From positions 1 through 6,477 of the forward strand of contig JAFRYJ010000039.1 in the NCBI GenBank assembly GCA_017437705.1: a stretch of 6,477 nucleotides of DNA, read 5' to 3'. Shown piece by piece: positions 1 through 5,149 of this stretch. The notes beneath the pieces are model-generated. The model ran no database searches. It was not told the DNA's origin and saw only the letters and a program-made list of their open reading frames with translations. Both the position numbers and the translations under genes were made by a program. The stretch is from Lachnospiraceae bacterium (GTDB lineage: Bacteria > Bacillota_A > Clostridia > Lachnospirales > Lachnospiraceae). Within the stretch, counting starts at the first letter, position 1. Every line of letters begins with the position of its first letter.

Positions 1-719
1 AGCGTAACGGCTGAGATGATGGCACCTACATATGACTCGAAAAGGTCGGCGCCCATACCTGCAACATCACCTACGTTATCGCCTACGTTGTCTGCGATAA
101 CAGCGGGATTTCTGGGATCGTCCTCGGGAATACCTGCTTCTACTTTTCCTACAAGGTCAGCTCCTACGTCGGCTGCCTTTGTATAGATACCGCCGCCCAC
201 ACGGGCAAACAGTGCTATCGATGATGCTCCGAGGCTGTAGCCTGCGATAATATCAACACTTCCGGTGATGGTATAAAGCACGCTTACGCCGAGAAGGCCG
301 AGGCCTACAACTGAGAGACCCATAACGGATCCGCCTGCGAAAGCTACCGAAAGAGCCGCTGACATGCCGCCTTCCTTTGCGGCATTGGCAGTCCTTACGT
401 TAGCCTTTGTTGCCACGTTCATTCCGAGGTAGCCGGCAAGCACCGAGAACAGTGCGCCTACAAGGAAGCATACGGCTTCGGTCCAGTTGATAAAAGCTCC
501 GATAAGTACGAACAGAAGAGCTACGAAAATGACAAGGATCTTGTACTCAGATACAAGAAATGCCTTTGCACCTTCGGAAATGGCTGAGGCGATCTCTTTC
601 ATCCTGTCATTTCCTTCGGGTTTTTTGGAAACTCTGACGGTATTGAAGATAGCGAATACGAGGGCCAGAGCAGCTATTACCGGCACGATGACCGGAGCAG
701 CATTTAAAAATCCATCCAT
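1..719 (-). CDS. hppA: Membrane-bound ion-translocating pyrophosphatase, N-terminal part (cut by the left edge)
   Basis: Integral membrane pyrophosphatase that couples PPi hydrolysis to pumping of H+ and/or Na+ across the cytoplasmic membrane. About 239 codons are visible, starting [19 protein letters not shown]; the remaining two thirds or so lie beyond position 1. The substrate-binding signature [11 protein letters not shown] is at residues 184-194 and the acidic motif DNVGDNVGD at 210-218, both hallmarks of the M-PPase family. Long hydrophobic stretches fit membrane helices: one near the N-terminus, one around [14 protein letters not shown], and several Gly/Ala-rich ones after it. The start ATG at 719 is chosen because GGAGG at 727-731 lies 7 nt upstream. 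The residues that separate K+-dependent from K+-independent enzymes, and Na+ from H+ pumps, are outside the window, so ion specificity is open. It lies downstream of rplT on the same strand, but has a possible promoter of its own. Confidence 0.95.
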   Translation of the reverse strand, partial: MDGFLNAAPVIVPVIAALALVFAIFNTVRVSKKPEGNDRMKEIASAISEGAKAFLVSEYKILVIFVALLFVLIGAFINWTEAVCFLVGALFSVLAGYLGMNVATKANVRTANAAKEGGMSAALSVAFAGGSVMGLSVVGLGLLGVSVLYTITGSVDIIAGYSLGASSIALFARVGGGIYTKAADVGADLVGKVEAGIPEDDPRNPAVIADNVGDNVGDVAGMGADLFESYVGAIISAVT

Positions 720-748
720 AACGATTCCTCCGACTTTAAAAACTGTCA

Positions 749-785
749 TTAAGTTACATGCCTTACGGCAGACCCAAACACTTAA
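749..785 (-). promoter_or_regulatory. Imperfect hairpin in the hppA 5' leader
   Basis: In the presumed hppA mRNA leader, outer arms TTAAGT and ACTTAA (780-785 and 749-754) enclose an inner hairpin TGCC-GTAA-GGCA (759-770) with a GNRA-type tetraloop. The stems are short and separated by an asymmetric internal loop. The structure ends about 30 nt before the hppA start codon. It matches no riboswitch I recognise and may have no regulatory role. Confidence 0.3.
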
Positions 786-815
786 CTATGTTTTCAGCCC
801 CAACTGTCTACTGAT

Positions 816-821
816 ATTATA
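816..821 (-). promoter_or_regulatory. Candidate -10 element for hppA
   Basis: A perfect TATAAT on the minus strand in a very AT-rich stretch, about 97 nt before the hppA start codon. No good -35 hexamer lies 16-19 nt upstream; the nearest is TGCAAA at a 19-nt spacing, with three of six matches. It is therefore only a possible promoter. hppA could also be reached by readthrough from rplT. Confidence 0.4.
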
Positions 822-830
822 TAATTTTTC

Positions 831-869
831 TTATGCATGGTTTGCATAATTTTCAAAACAATTATGCAA
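831..869. repeat. Overlapping inverted repeats at the 3' end of rplT
   Basis: A perfect 10-bp inverted repeat, TTGCATAATT (842-851) and AATTATGCAA (860-869), has an 8-nt spacer. A second, 7-bp one is TTATGCA (831-837) and TGCATAA (843-849). They share the middle copy, so only one hairpin can form at a time. The 5' arm of the larger hairpin contains the rplT stop codon. No U-tract follows on the minus strand (the next bases are ACCATGCATAAG), so this is not a standard intrinsic terminator. It could protect the mRNA 3' end or bind a protein. Confidence 0.5.
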
Positions 870-1218
870 GTTTAGCCTTTGCTGTCTCGCAGATGGCTGC
901 AAATCCGGAAGGATCCGAAACTGCCATCTCTGCCAGCATCTTCCTGTTGATGTCCACGCCGGCTTCCTTGAGACCGTGCATCAGACGGCTGTAGGAAAGA
1001 TCGTTCATTCTTGCACCCGCATTGATACGTGCGATCCAGAGGGATCTGAACTGACGCTTTTTCTGTTTTCTTCCTGCATATGAGCTTGCAAGTGCCCTCA
1101 TAACGGACTGCTTTGCAACTCTGTACTGCTTTGAACGGGAACCTCTGAAGCCCTTAGCCAGCTTTAAAACTCTTTTATGTCTTTTCTTTGCGCCGATCGC
1201 GCCTTTTATCCTTGCCAT
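862..1218 (-). CDS. rplT: 50S ribosomal protein L20
   Basis: Ribosomal protein L20, an early assembly protein that binds 23S rRNA. The 118-residue length is normal for the family. The basic N-terminus ([20 protein letters not shown]) and the segment [15 protein letters not shown], followed by [11 protein letters not shown], are characteristic. The ATG at 1218 is preceded by GAGGG about 6 nt upstream. It is the last gene of the infC-rpmI-rplT operon, 19 nt after rpmI. In Bacillus and E. coli, L20 represses this operon by binding its mRNA; the leader upstream of infC here is a candidate target. The stop codon lies inside the 5' arm of an inverted repeat. Confidence 0.98.
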   Translation of the reverse strand: MARIKGAIGAKKRHKRVLKLAKGFRGSRSKQYRVAKQSVMRALASSYAGRKQKKRQFRSLWIARINAGARMNDLSYSRLMHGLKEAGVDINRKMLAEMAVSDPSGFAAICETAKAKLA

Positions 1219-1237
1219 TTTAGTCCCTCACTTTCTA

Positions 1238-1435
1238 TCAAAGATACGGAAGTATCTTCTTCATATTCTTTACATTGGTTTCGTCGATAACTGTGGTCTT
1301 CCTGAGATTTCTCTTTCTCTTTGTTGTCTTCTTTGTAAGAATATGACTCTTGTAAGCTTTGTTCCTGACAAGTTTGCCTGTTCCGGTCTTTTTGAATCGC
1401 TTAGCCGCTGAACGGCTGGTCTTCATTTTGGGCAT
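1238..1435 (-). CDS. rpmI: 50S ribosomal protein L35
   Basis: Ribosomal protein L35, a small basic component of the large subunit. It has 65 residues, the usual length, and begins [20 protein letters not shown], the standard L35 N-terminus. The rest is rich in Lys and Arg and ends KKILPYL. The ATG at 1435 has AAAGGAGG 8 nt upstream. It sits 22 nt after infC and 19 nt before rplT, in the widely conserved infC-rpmI-rplT order, and should be co-transcribed with both. Confidence 0.98.
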   Translation of the reverse strand: MPKMKTSRSAAKRFKKTGTGKLVRNKAYKSHILTKKTTKRKRNLRKTTVIDETNVKNMKKILPYL

Positions 1436-1457
1436 TATATTATCCTCCTTTATATAC

Positions 1458-1967
1458 TCAACTTCTCTTTTCCGAAAGGAACATTACCATGTTCCTTCCT
1501 TCCACCTTGGGCGGTTTGTCAACAACTGCCGCATCCGCCAGATCTGCCGCCATCTTGTCCAGGATGTCCTTGCCGACGTTCATGTGGGCAAGTTCTCTTC
1601 CCCTGAACCTCACGGTCACCTTTACCTTATTTCCGTCAGCCAGGAATTTCTTTATATGGTTGACCTTTGTGTTAAGATCGTTCGTATCCGTGTTGGGAGA
1701 AAGCCTTATCTCCTTAAGCTCGATGGTCTTCTGCTTCTTCTTGGCCTCTTTTTCGCGCCTTGTCTGTTCGTATTTGAACTTTCCGTAATCCATGATCCTG
1801 CAGACAGGGGGATTGGCCTTGGGCGAGATCATAATAAGATCCGCGTTTTCATTTTCAGCCAGCTTCATTGCTTCCTCAACGGACATGATACCCAGCTGTT
1901 CTCCTTCTTCGGAGATAACTCTTATCTCCGGGCATTTGATCTGGTCGTTGATCATTACCTTGCTTAT
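1458..1967 (-). CDS. infC: Translation initiation factor IF-3 (probable AUA start)
   Basis: IF3 binds the 30S subunit, blocks premature 50S joining and proofreads the start codon and initiator tRNA. The IF3 N-domain spans about residues 5-75, then a Lys/Glu-rich linker, then the C-domain to the end ([21 protein letters not shown]). The family signature [10 protein letters not shown] is at residues 57-66. Three starts are possible. GTG at 1976 overlaps the AAGGAGGT Shine-Dalgarno itself. ATG at 1955 is about 20 nt away from it and would remove conserved residues. ATA at 1967 lies 7 nt after the Shine-Dalgarno and begins the protein exactly at the conserved (I)SKxxxINDQI. I chose ATA, giving 169 residues. 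infC genes often use AUU or similar rare starts, which make IF3 limit its own synthesis. First gene of infC-rpmI-rplT. Confidence 0.95.
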   Translation of the reverse strand: MSKVMINDQIKCPEIRVISEEGEQLGIMSVEEAMKLAENENADLIMISPKANPPVCRIMDYGKFKYEQTRREKEAKKKQKTIELKEIRLSPNTDTNDLNTKVNHIKKFLADGNKVKVTVRFRGRELAHMNVGKDILDKMAADLADAAVVDKPPKVEGRNMVMFLSEKRS

Positions 1968-1974
1968 TGCTGAC

Positions 1975-1982
1975 ACCTCCTT
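1975..1982 (-). promoter_or_regulatory. Strong Shine-Dalgarno that decides the infC start
   Basis: AAGGAGGT is an almost full match to the anti-Shine-Dalgarno. It ends 7 nt before the ATA at 1967. The in-frame GTG at 1974-1976 overlaps it and so cannot be its start codon, and the in-frame ATG at 1955 is too distant. Confidence 0.8.
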
Positions 1983-1990
1983 CGGTCAAA

Positions 1991-2021
1991 ATAGAAAATC
2001 GGTGGGCATAGACCCACCGAT
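1991..2021 (-). terminator. Intrinsic terminator / attenuator in the infC leader
   Basis: On the minus strand a perfect 9-bp stem, ATCGGTGGG (2013-2021) and CCCACCGAT (1998-2006), with loop TCTATG is followed by TTTTCTATTTTG. This is a textbook intrinsic terminator shape. It sits between the infC promoter and the infC Shine-Dalgarno, so it would act as an attenuator on the whole infC-rpmI-rplT operon. CTCACC at 2094-2099, upstream in the leader, could pair with the GGTGGG of the 5' arm (one G-U pair) as an antiterminator. Confidence 0.8.
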
Positions 2022-2028
2022 AACACAT

Positions 2029-2056
2029 CAAAAACAATAACGGCATACCCCGTTAT
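2029..2056 (-). terminator. Second terminator-like hairpin in the infC leader
   Basis: A 7-bp perfect stem, ATAACGG (2050-2056) and CCGTTAT (2037-2043), with loop GGTATG is followed by TGTTTTTG. It is weaker and less GC-rich than the hairpin just downstream. Together they form a tandem pair of hairpin-plus-U-run units before infC. Confidence 0.5.
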
Positions 2057-2140
2057 ATCCTGATATTTGACCCGAGCCATCCTTCGATGCTGAGGTGAGA
2101 GTGAGTCTCTGCTTTGTTGTATTTGCTTGACAGCCTAATA

Positions 2141-2169
2141 ATATTAACACCTGACCGGTGCTCCGTCAA
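2141..2169 (-). promoter_or_regulatory. Sigma-A-type promoter of infC-rpmI-rplT
   Basis: On the minus strand, -35 TTGACG (2164-2169) and -10 TAATAT (2141-2146) are separated by exactly 17 bp. Each hexamer matches five of six consensus positions. The -35 lies only 12 bp beyond the stop codon of the upstream lipoprotein gene. The spacer contains a small inverted repeat CACC-GGTCA-GGTG. Confidence 0.75.
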
Positions 2170-2181
2170 GACTTTTTGTAT

Positions 2182-2916
2182 TTATCTGATGAAATCCGTG
2201 ATGCCGTTTACAGCATCTGCATCCGCGCCGGTTACGGCTATGAAGAATATGTAATCCCCGGTCTGTCTGCAGATGTATTCCTGGAACATGTCCGCCCCGT
2301 TGTACTTGACGGTCATATCGAAGACGAAATATTTCTTTCCCTCTCCGAATTCTCTTTCGGAAACGGCTGACATCTGGATATCATCAGGAGCTATGTTCAT
2401 GCCTTCGAGGCGTTCCCTCAGCTGCTTCTGTGTCTCCTCCAGATACTGTTCCGGATCTGTCTCCACCCCGGAATACGCCAGGTTCTCAAAGCCCATCACC
2501 GCATTGCTGCCGGTATCCGTATCGGTGATCACGGTAATATAGACGGTGCGCGACATCAGCAGTGCTCTCTGATAATCCTCTTCATCCTCCTTATCGTAGG
2601 TGAGTCCCATGACTTCCGCCATGTCTTCCTTTGATGCGATCTCGTAATTCTCCGGCACTTCCATCTCGAAGTCAAAGTACTCGTTTTTGTATACTCTTTC
2701 CTCCCAGACGCCAAGCGCAGCAGGATCCGCCATGGAATCCTTTTCCGTCTCTGTCTCGGTCTCGGTCTCCGTCTCGGTCTCCGTTTCGGTCTCCGTTTCC
2801 GTTTCCGATGCAGGTCCGGATGCGCTCTCCTTCGCATCATCCGCATTATTACCGCAGCCTGCCGCAATGATCGCCATTATAAGCAGTACTGCGGGCAGTA
2901 AAATGTGCTTCTTCAT
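2182..2916 (-). CDS. Putative lipoprotein with a Glu-Thr repeat linker
   Basis: A 244-residue predicted surface lipoprotein of unknown function. The signal peptide MKKHILLPAVLLIMAIIAAG ends at Cys21 (lipobox-like AAGC), the predicted lipidated residue, so the protein should be anchored to the outer face of the membrane. A polar linker follows with ten Glu-Thr pairs at residues 38-57. The globular part runs from about residue 68 (GVWEERVYKNEYFDFEMEVP) to the end. Its opening resembles small lipoproteins of Clostridia whose W...Y.N.YF.F..PE segment begins a PsbP-like fold; that is a weak guess. The ATG at 2916 is chosen because the signal peptide starts there and AGAGGA precedes it at a good distance; a longer upstream frame adds only residues unlike a signal peptide. 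It begins 10 nt after the alarmone synthetase stop, so co-transcription and coupled translation are likely. No terminator is seen after it. Confidence 0.85.
   Translation of the reverse strand: MKKHILLPAVLLIMAIIAAGCGNNADDAKESASGPASETETETETETETETETETETEKDSMADPAALGVWEERVYKNEYFDFEMEVPENYEIASKEDMAEVMGLTYDKEDEEDYQRALLMSRTVYITVITDTDTGSNAVMGFENLAYSGVETDPEQYLEETQKQLRERLEGMNIAPDDIQMSAVSEREFGEGKKYFVFDMTVKYNGADMFQEYICRQTGDYIFFIAVTGADADAVNGITDFIR
2746..2805 (-). repeat. Glu-Thr coding repeat (ten units of 6 nt)
   Basis: Ten consecutive GAR-ACN codon pairs encode (ET)10, followed by E-K. The codons vary (GAA and GAG; ACG, ACC and ACA), so the repeat is less uniform in DNA than in protein. That suggests the peptide is maintained by selection. 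The remaining near-identity could still allow changes in unit number. Confidence 0.9.
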
Positions 2917-2926
2917 ATGCTTCCTC

Positions 2927-3598
2927 TCAGAGTTTCTGGATCTTCTCGTAAATGCTCTGCATCCTGGTGTCCGTCTCGTGGATGGTATCCGCACACCACT
3001 TGAGTTCCTTCGCTATCTCCTCGTTCGCTTTGCCTTCTGTTTTATACCTGATATGATGCTCGAGGCTGGCCCAGAAGTCCATGGCCATTGTCCTTATCTG
3101 CACCTCGACCTTGATAGGCCTCTTTTCGTTTGAAAAATAAACGGGGATCTCTATAACAAGGTGAAGGCTGCGGTAGCCGTTCTCCTTGGGCGACTTTATG
3201 TAGTCCTTCATGAGAAGCAGTCGGATGTCGTCCTGCTTTGTGAGCATCTGCGCAAGGGCATAGATATCCGAACCGTAAGCGCATACAACGCGCACTCCGG
3301 CTATATCGTTCACGTTTTCGATCATTGAATCCATATTAAGGTCAAATCCGCGCCTCTTCATCTTCTCGACGATGCTTGCCGGCTTCTTGATCCTCTGGTT
3401 TATATATCGTATGGGATTCCTCTGACTTTTCTGTTTAAATTCGTCGTTGAGGACCTCAAGCTTCGTAACGACCTGTCTGATGGCGCATTTGTACATCATC
3501 ATCGTTTCGTTGAATTCCTTGAGGTCTTCCATGGAAGACTCATTCGAAGACTGAGCCTCACTGTAGAGCACGACCTGCTCAAAATCCATTTTATCCAT
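2927..3598 (-). CDS. relQ: Small alarmone synthetase, RelQ-like GTP pyrophosphokinase
   Basis: Predicted cytosolic synthetase moving pyrophosphate from ATP to GTP or GDP to make (p)ppGpp, the stringent-response signal. The 223-residue protein has only the RelA/SpoT synthetase domain, with no HD hydrolase, TGS or ACT domain, which defines a small alarmone synthetase. Visible motifs are RIKKPASIVEKMKRRG (residues 69-84), DIAGVRVVC beginning at the likely Mg-binding Asp98, DYIKSPKENGYRSLH (132-146) and VEVQIRTMAMDFWASLEHH (164-182) with the likely catalytic Glu165. The helical C-terminus fits the RelQ/YjbM group rather than RelP, though RelP is not fully excluded. An in-frame TTG at 3610 gives a longer version, but GAGG at 3605-3608 is ideally placed (6 nt) for ATG at 3598, so the shorter form is preferred. 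The lipoprotein gene follows after 10 nt. Upstream, a tRNA-Ser gene diverges. No clear promoter for this gene is visible. Confidence 0.92.
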   Translation of the reverse strand: MDKMDFEQVVLYSEAQSSNESSMEDLKEFNETMMMYKCAIRQVVTKLEVLNDEFKQKSQRNPIRYINQRIKKPASIVEKMKRRGFDLNMDSMIENVNDIAGVRVVCAYGSDIYALAQMLTKQDDIRLLLMKDYIKSPKENGYRSLHLVIEIPVYFSNEKRPIKVEVQIRTMAMDFWASLEHHIRYKTEGKANEEIAKELKWCADTIHETDTRMQSIYEKIQKL

Positions 3599-3618
3599 AA
3601 ACTGCCTCAAATTTCTAT

Positions 3619-3646
3619 TTGATAAAATACCAAATTATTGTATAAT
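3619..3646 (+). promoter_or_regulatory. Promoter of tRNA-Ser
   Basis: -35 TTGATA (3619-3624) and a consensus -10 TATAAT (3641-3646) with a 16-bp spacer. The predicted start is 3-5 nt before the mature tRNA 5' end. The same short region must also hold the control signals of the divergent alarmone synthetase gene. Confidence 0.8.
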
Positions 3647-3656
3647 GGACTGGTTC

Positions 3657-3744
3657 GGAGACGTATCGAAGCGGTCATAACGAGCCGCACTCGAAATGCG
3701 GTTGTCCTTTACTGGGCACATGGGTTCGAATCCCATCGTCTCCG
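3657..3744 (+). tRNA. tRNA-Ser (anticodon CGA)
   Basis: An 88-nt class II tRNA. The acceptor stem pairs GGAGACG (3657-3663) with CGTCTCC (3737-3743), and the discriminator is G3744, as expected for serine. The D stem is TCG/CGA, the anticodon stem is CCGCA/TGCGG, and the loop CTCGAAA carries anticodon CGA at 3692-3694, reading UCG. A long variable arm (TGTCC/GGGCA with one G-T pair) is typical of tRNA-Ser. The T arm is ATGGG-TTCGAAT-CCCAT. The 3' CCA is not encoded. It is a single tRNA transcribed opposite to all protein genes of the window. Confidence 0.97.
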
Positions 3745-3746
3745 CT

Positions 3747-3804
3747 AAAAAATACACTGTGTCAGGGCGAGGCGTCCGCCTGTCCCGGCCCGGTGTATTT
3801 TTTT
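3747..3804. terminator. Bidirectional intrinsic terminator between tRNA-Ser and the SGNH hydrolase gene
   Basis: Perfect 11-bp arms AAAAAATACAC (3747-3757) and GTGTATTTTTT (3793-3803) enclose a GC-rich inner hairpin (GGG..AGGC-GTCC-GCCT..CCC). A T-run ends the structure on the plus strand and the A-run gives a U-run on the minus strand. It can therefore end transcription of the tRNA from the left and of the LOG-SGNH operon from the right. The two units are convergent, which fits. Confidence 0.9.
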
Positions 3805-3842
3805 GTTGCCGGTATCATTCTGCTCTTATCCGATTCGGGATC

Positions 3843-4469
3843 CTAGATCCCCATCAGCTCCAGCTTTCGTGCCACTGCCGCTGCAAGCTTCGCATGATTC
3901 TCCTGGCTGAAATGAACTCCGTCCTGGGAAGAGGTTTTTATAAAGCTGTCCGCGTTCATGAAATCCGCGCCCGAAGCGGTGGCCGCCGAAAGCAGGGTCT
4001 TCGCTACTCTCTTGGATTTGAGCACGGAATTCCTGTCGAAAAGATCCTGGAAAGGATTCATTCCGAGCACTGCGTTTCCAATAAGCGGAGGGCTGATGAT
4101 AAGGAATTTCGTATCGGCACAGACGCCGTTTTTGTACATAAGGACCATATGCTTTACAGCGTTGCCCGTGTCCTCCGGCCTGTTCCTGAGGATCCTCTGG
4201 GAATCGTTGGTCCCCAGCATGATGATGATCACATCAAAGACCTCTCTCTTATCGATGTATTTCGACTTGAAGGAGGCTATTCCGTTCGTCTCGGGATCGT
4301 TCCTTAATGTGTATGATGTGGTGCGGTGGCATACGCCGTCTATCTCGATGTCCGCATTCTCCACGAGGTCGCCCAGAATAACGGGCCAGGACCTTTCCAT
4401 CATCTCCCAGTTGTCCATGGGATCGAGTCCCAGGGTATTTGAATCGCCGAAGCATAATATCTTTGCCAC
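3843..4469 (-). CDS. SGNH/GDSL-family hydrolase
   Basis: A predicted serine esterase/lipase-type hydrolase of 208 residues, without signal peptide or membrane segment, so probably cytoplasmic. Block I is FGDSNTLG with nucleophile Ser10. Block II is GVCHRTT (Gly45), a variant of the GxxGRTT seen in arylesterase-like members. Block III is LGTND with Asn88. Block V is DGVHFS with Asp183 and His186. All four catalytic or oxyanion residues are thus present. The substrate cannot be told; relatives hydrolyse acyl or acetyl esters, including those on carbohydrates. The start is GTG at 4469, with GGAGG 7 nt upstream. It lies 22 nt after the LOG gene and is probably the second gene of that transcript. 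The TAG stop sits in the 3-nt loop between GGGATC and GATCCC (3837-3851). Confidence 0.9.
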   Translation of the reverse strand: MAKILCFGDSNTLGLDPMDNWEMMERSWPVILGDLVENADIEIDGVCHRTTSYTLRNDPETNGIASFKSKYIDKREVFDVIIIMLGTNDSQRILRNRPEDTGNAVKHMVLMYKNGVCADTKFLIISPPLIGNAVLGMNPFQDLFDRNSVLKSKRVAKTLLSAATASGADFMNADSFIKTSSQDGVHFSQENHAKLAAAVARKLELMGI

Positions 4470-4491
4470 TTTCTTGCCTCCGGTAGAATTT

Positions 4492-5028
4492 CTAACACTG
4501 CGCCGCTATGCGCGAAATATCATTTATTGTTTCCGGGAAATAGACCTTTTCCACATCCTCTTTTCTGAGGAATCCCAGGTCGATCATCTTGATGAACTGG
4601 GCCTTAAGATCGTTATAATAACCGTTCACGTTGTAAAAAGCACAGGGCTTGTCCGAAAAGCCCAGCTTTGTCTGTGTTACGGCTTCCGCCATCTCTTCCA
4701 GGGTACCGGTGCCTCCGGGAAATGCGATATACATCCTCCCCAGATCCAGCATCGCCTGTTTTCTTTCGGCCATCGTCTCCGTTACGACCAGCTGCGTTAT
4801 GCCTTCGTGCTGGGCCTCCTGTTCGACGAAAAAACGGGGCTCAACGCCTATGACCTCGCCTTTCGCTTCCAGGACCGCGTCGGCTATGATGCCCATAAGC
4901 CCCATCTTGCTGCCGCCGTAAATGAGCCTATGGCCGTTCTCCCCGATCCACAGCCCCAGCTCCCGGGCTTTTTCCCTGTACAGGGGATCCCTTCCGGCAG
5001 AGGCGCCTATATAAACAGTTATATTCAT
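4492..5028 (-). CDS. LOG-family protein (nucleoside 5'-monophosphate phosphoribohydrolase)
   Basis: A 178-residue Rossmann-fold protein of the TIGR00730/LOG family. Characterised members split the N-glycosidic bond of cytokinin riboside monophosphates or of AMP-like nucleotides, releasing base and ribose 5-phosphate; many are misnamed lysine decarboxylases. The N-terminal strand MNITVYIGAS and YGGSKMGLMG (residues 37-46) are the nucleotide-binding parts. The MxxRK motif is MAERK at 86-90 and the PGGxGTxxE motif is PGGTGTLEE at 104-112, so the active site looks intact. The bacterial physiological substrate is unknown; nucleotide salvage or housecleaning is a reasonable inference. ATG at 5028 has GGAG 6 nt upstream. 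First gene of a likely two-gene unit with the SGNH hydrolase. Its promoter region contains an inverted repeat. Confidence 0.93.
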   Translation of the reverse strand: MNITVYIGASAGRDPLYREKARELGLWIGENGHRLIYGGSKMGLMGIIADAVLEAKGEVIGVEPRFFVEQEAQHEGITQLVVTETMAERKQAMLDLGRMYIAFPGGTGTLEEMAEAVTQTKLGFSDKPCAFYNVNGYYNDLKAQFIKMIDLGFLRKEDVEKVYFPETINDISRIAAQC

Positions 5029-5060
5029 TTTTTACTCCAGGTTGCATATACTTCCGTTGT

Positions 5061-5086
5061 TTCTGAAATTGTACCATTTTTCAGAA
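5061..5086. promoter_or_regulatory. Inverted repeat over the LOG promoter, possible operator
   Basis: Perfect 8-bp arms TTCTGAAA (5061-5068) and TTTCAGAA (5079-5086) with a 10-bp spacer, so half-site centres lie 18 bp apart. The spacer includes most of the -10 hexamer. In geometry this resembles a binding site for a dimeric repressor. I cannot assign a regulator. Confidence 0.5.
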
Positions 5087-5096
5087 GAGATTTCCA
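5068..5096 (-). promoter_or_regulatory. Promoter of the LOG-SGNH unit
   Basis: On the minus strand, -10 TACAAT (5068-5073) is preceded by TGG, giving an extended -10 (TGnTACAAT). A -35-like TGGAAA (5091-5096) lies 17 bp upstream. The transcript would start near 5061, about 33 nt before the LOG start codon. Confidence 0.65.
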
Positions 5097-5149
5097 GTGT
5101 CCGGGGATAATTAGTGTATCGTCCCGCAGTTTCGTCCCCGCATGCCCGG

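Larger units (their letters stand above)
1976..2134 (-). promoter_or_regulatory. infC operon 5' leader, candidate L20-leader-type regulator
   Basis: The presumed transcript start near 2134 gives a leader of about 165 nt without a convincing reading frame. It contains an unstructured CA-rich start, a short possible hairpin CATC-GAAG-GATG, and the two hairpins with U-runs. In low-GC Gram-positives, infC-rpmI-rplT leaders are attenuated by L20, which recognises an mRNA mimic of its 23S site. Position and layout fit that class, but I cannot confirm the L20-binding fold by eye. Confidence 0.5.

Noticed and set aside
487..849. A 120-codon plus-strand frame
   Set aside because: It is antisense to the start of hppA and its leader; no recognisable domain.
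1359..1973. A 204-codon open frame on the plus strand
   Set aside because: It is fully antisense to rpmI and infC, and both of those are certain; there is no ribosome binding site and no recognisable product.
2127..2132. A perfect TTGACA on the plus strand
   Set aside because: No -10 element lies 16-19 bp downstream and no plus-strand gene follows; probably chance.
2150..2162. A short inverted repeat CACC-GGTCA-GGTG in the infC promoter spacer
   Set aside because: Four-base arms are too short to call an operator without supporting copies.
2687..3133. A plus-strand frame with a Ser-Val repeat
   Set aside because: The repeat is only the reverse complement of the Glu-Thr repeat in the lipoprotein; the frame also crosses into the alarmone synthetase in antisense.
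3837..3851. GGGATC-CTA-GATCCC around the SGNH hydrolase stop codon as a terminator
   Set aside because: The 6-bp stem with a 3-nt loop has no U-run after it; the real terminator is just downstream at 3747-3804.
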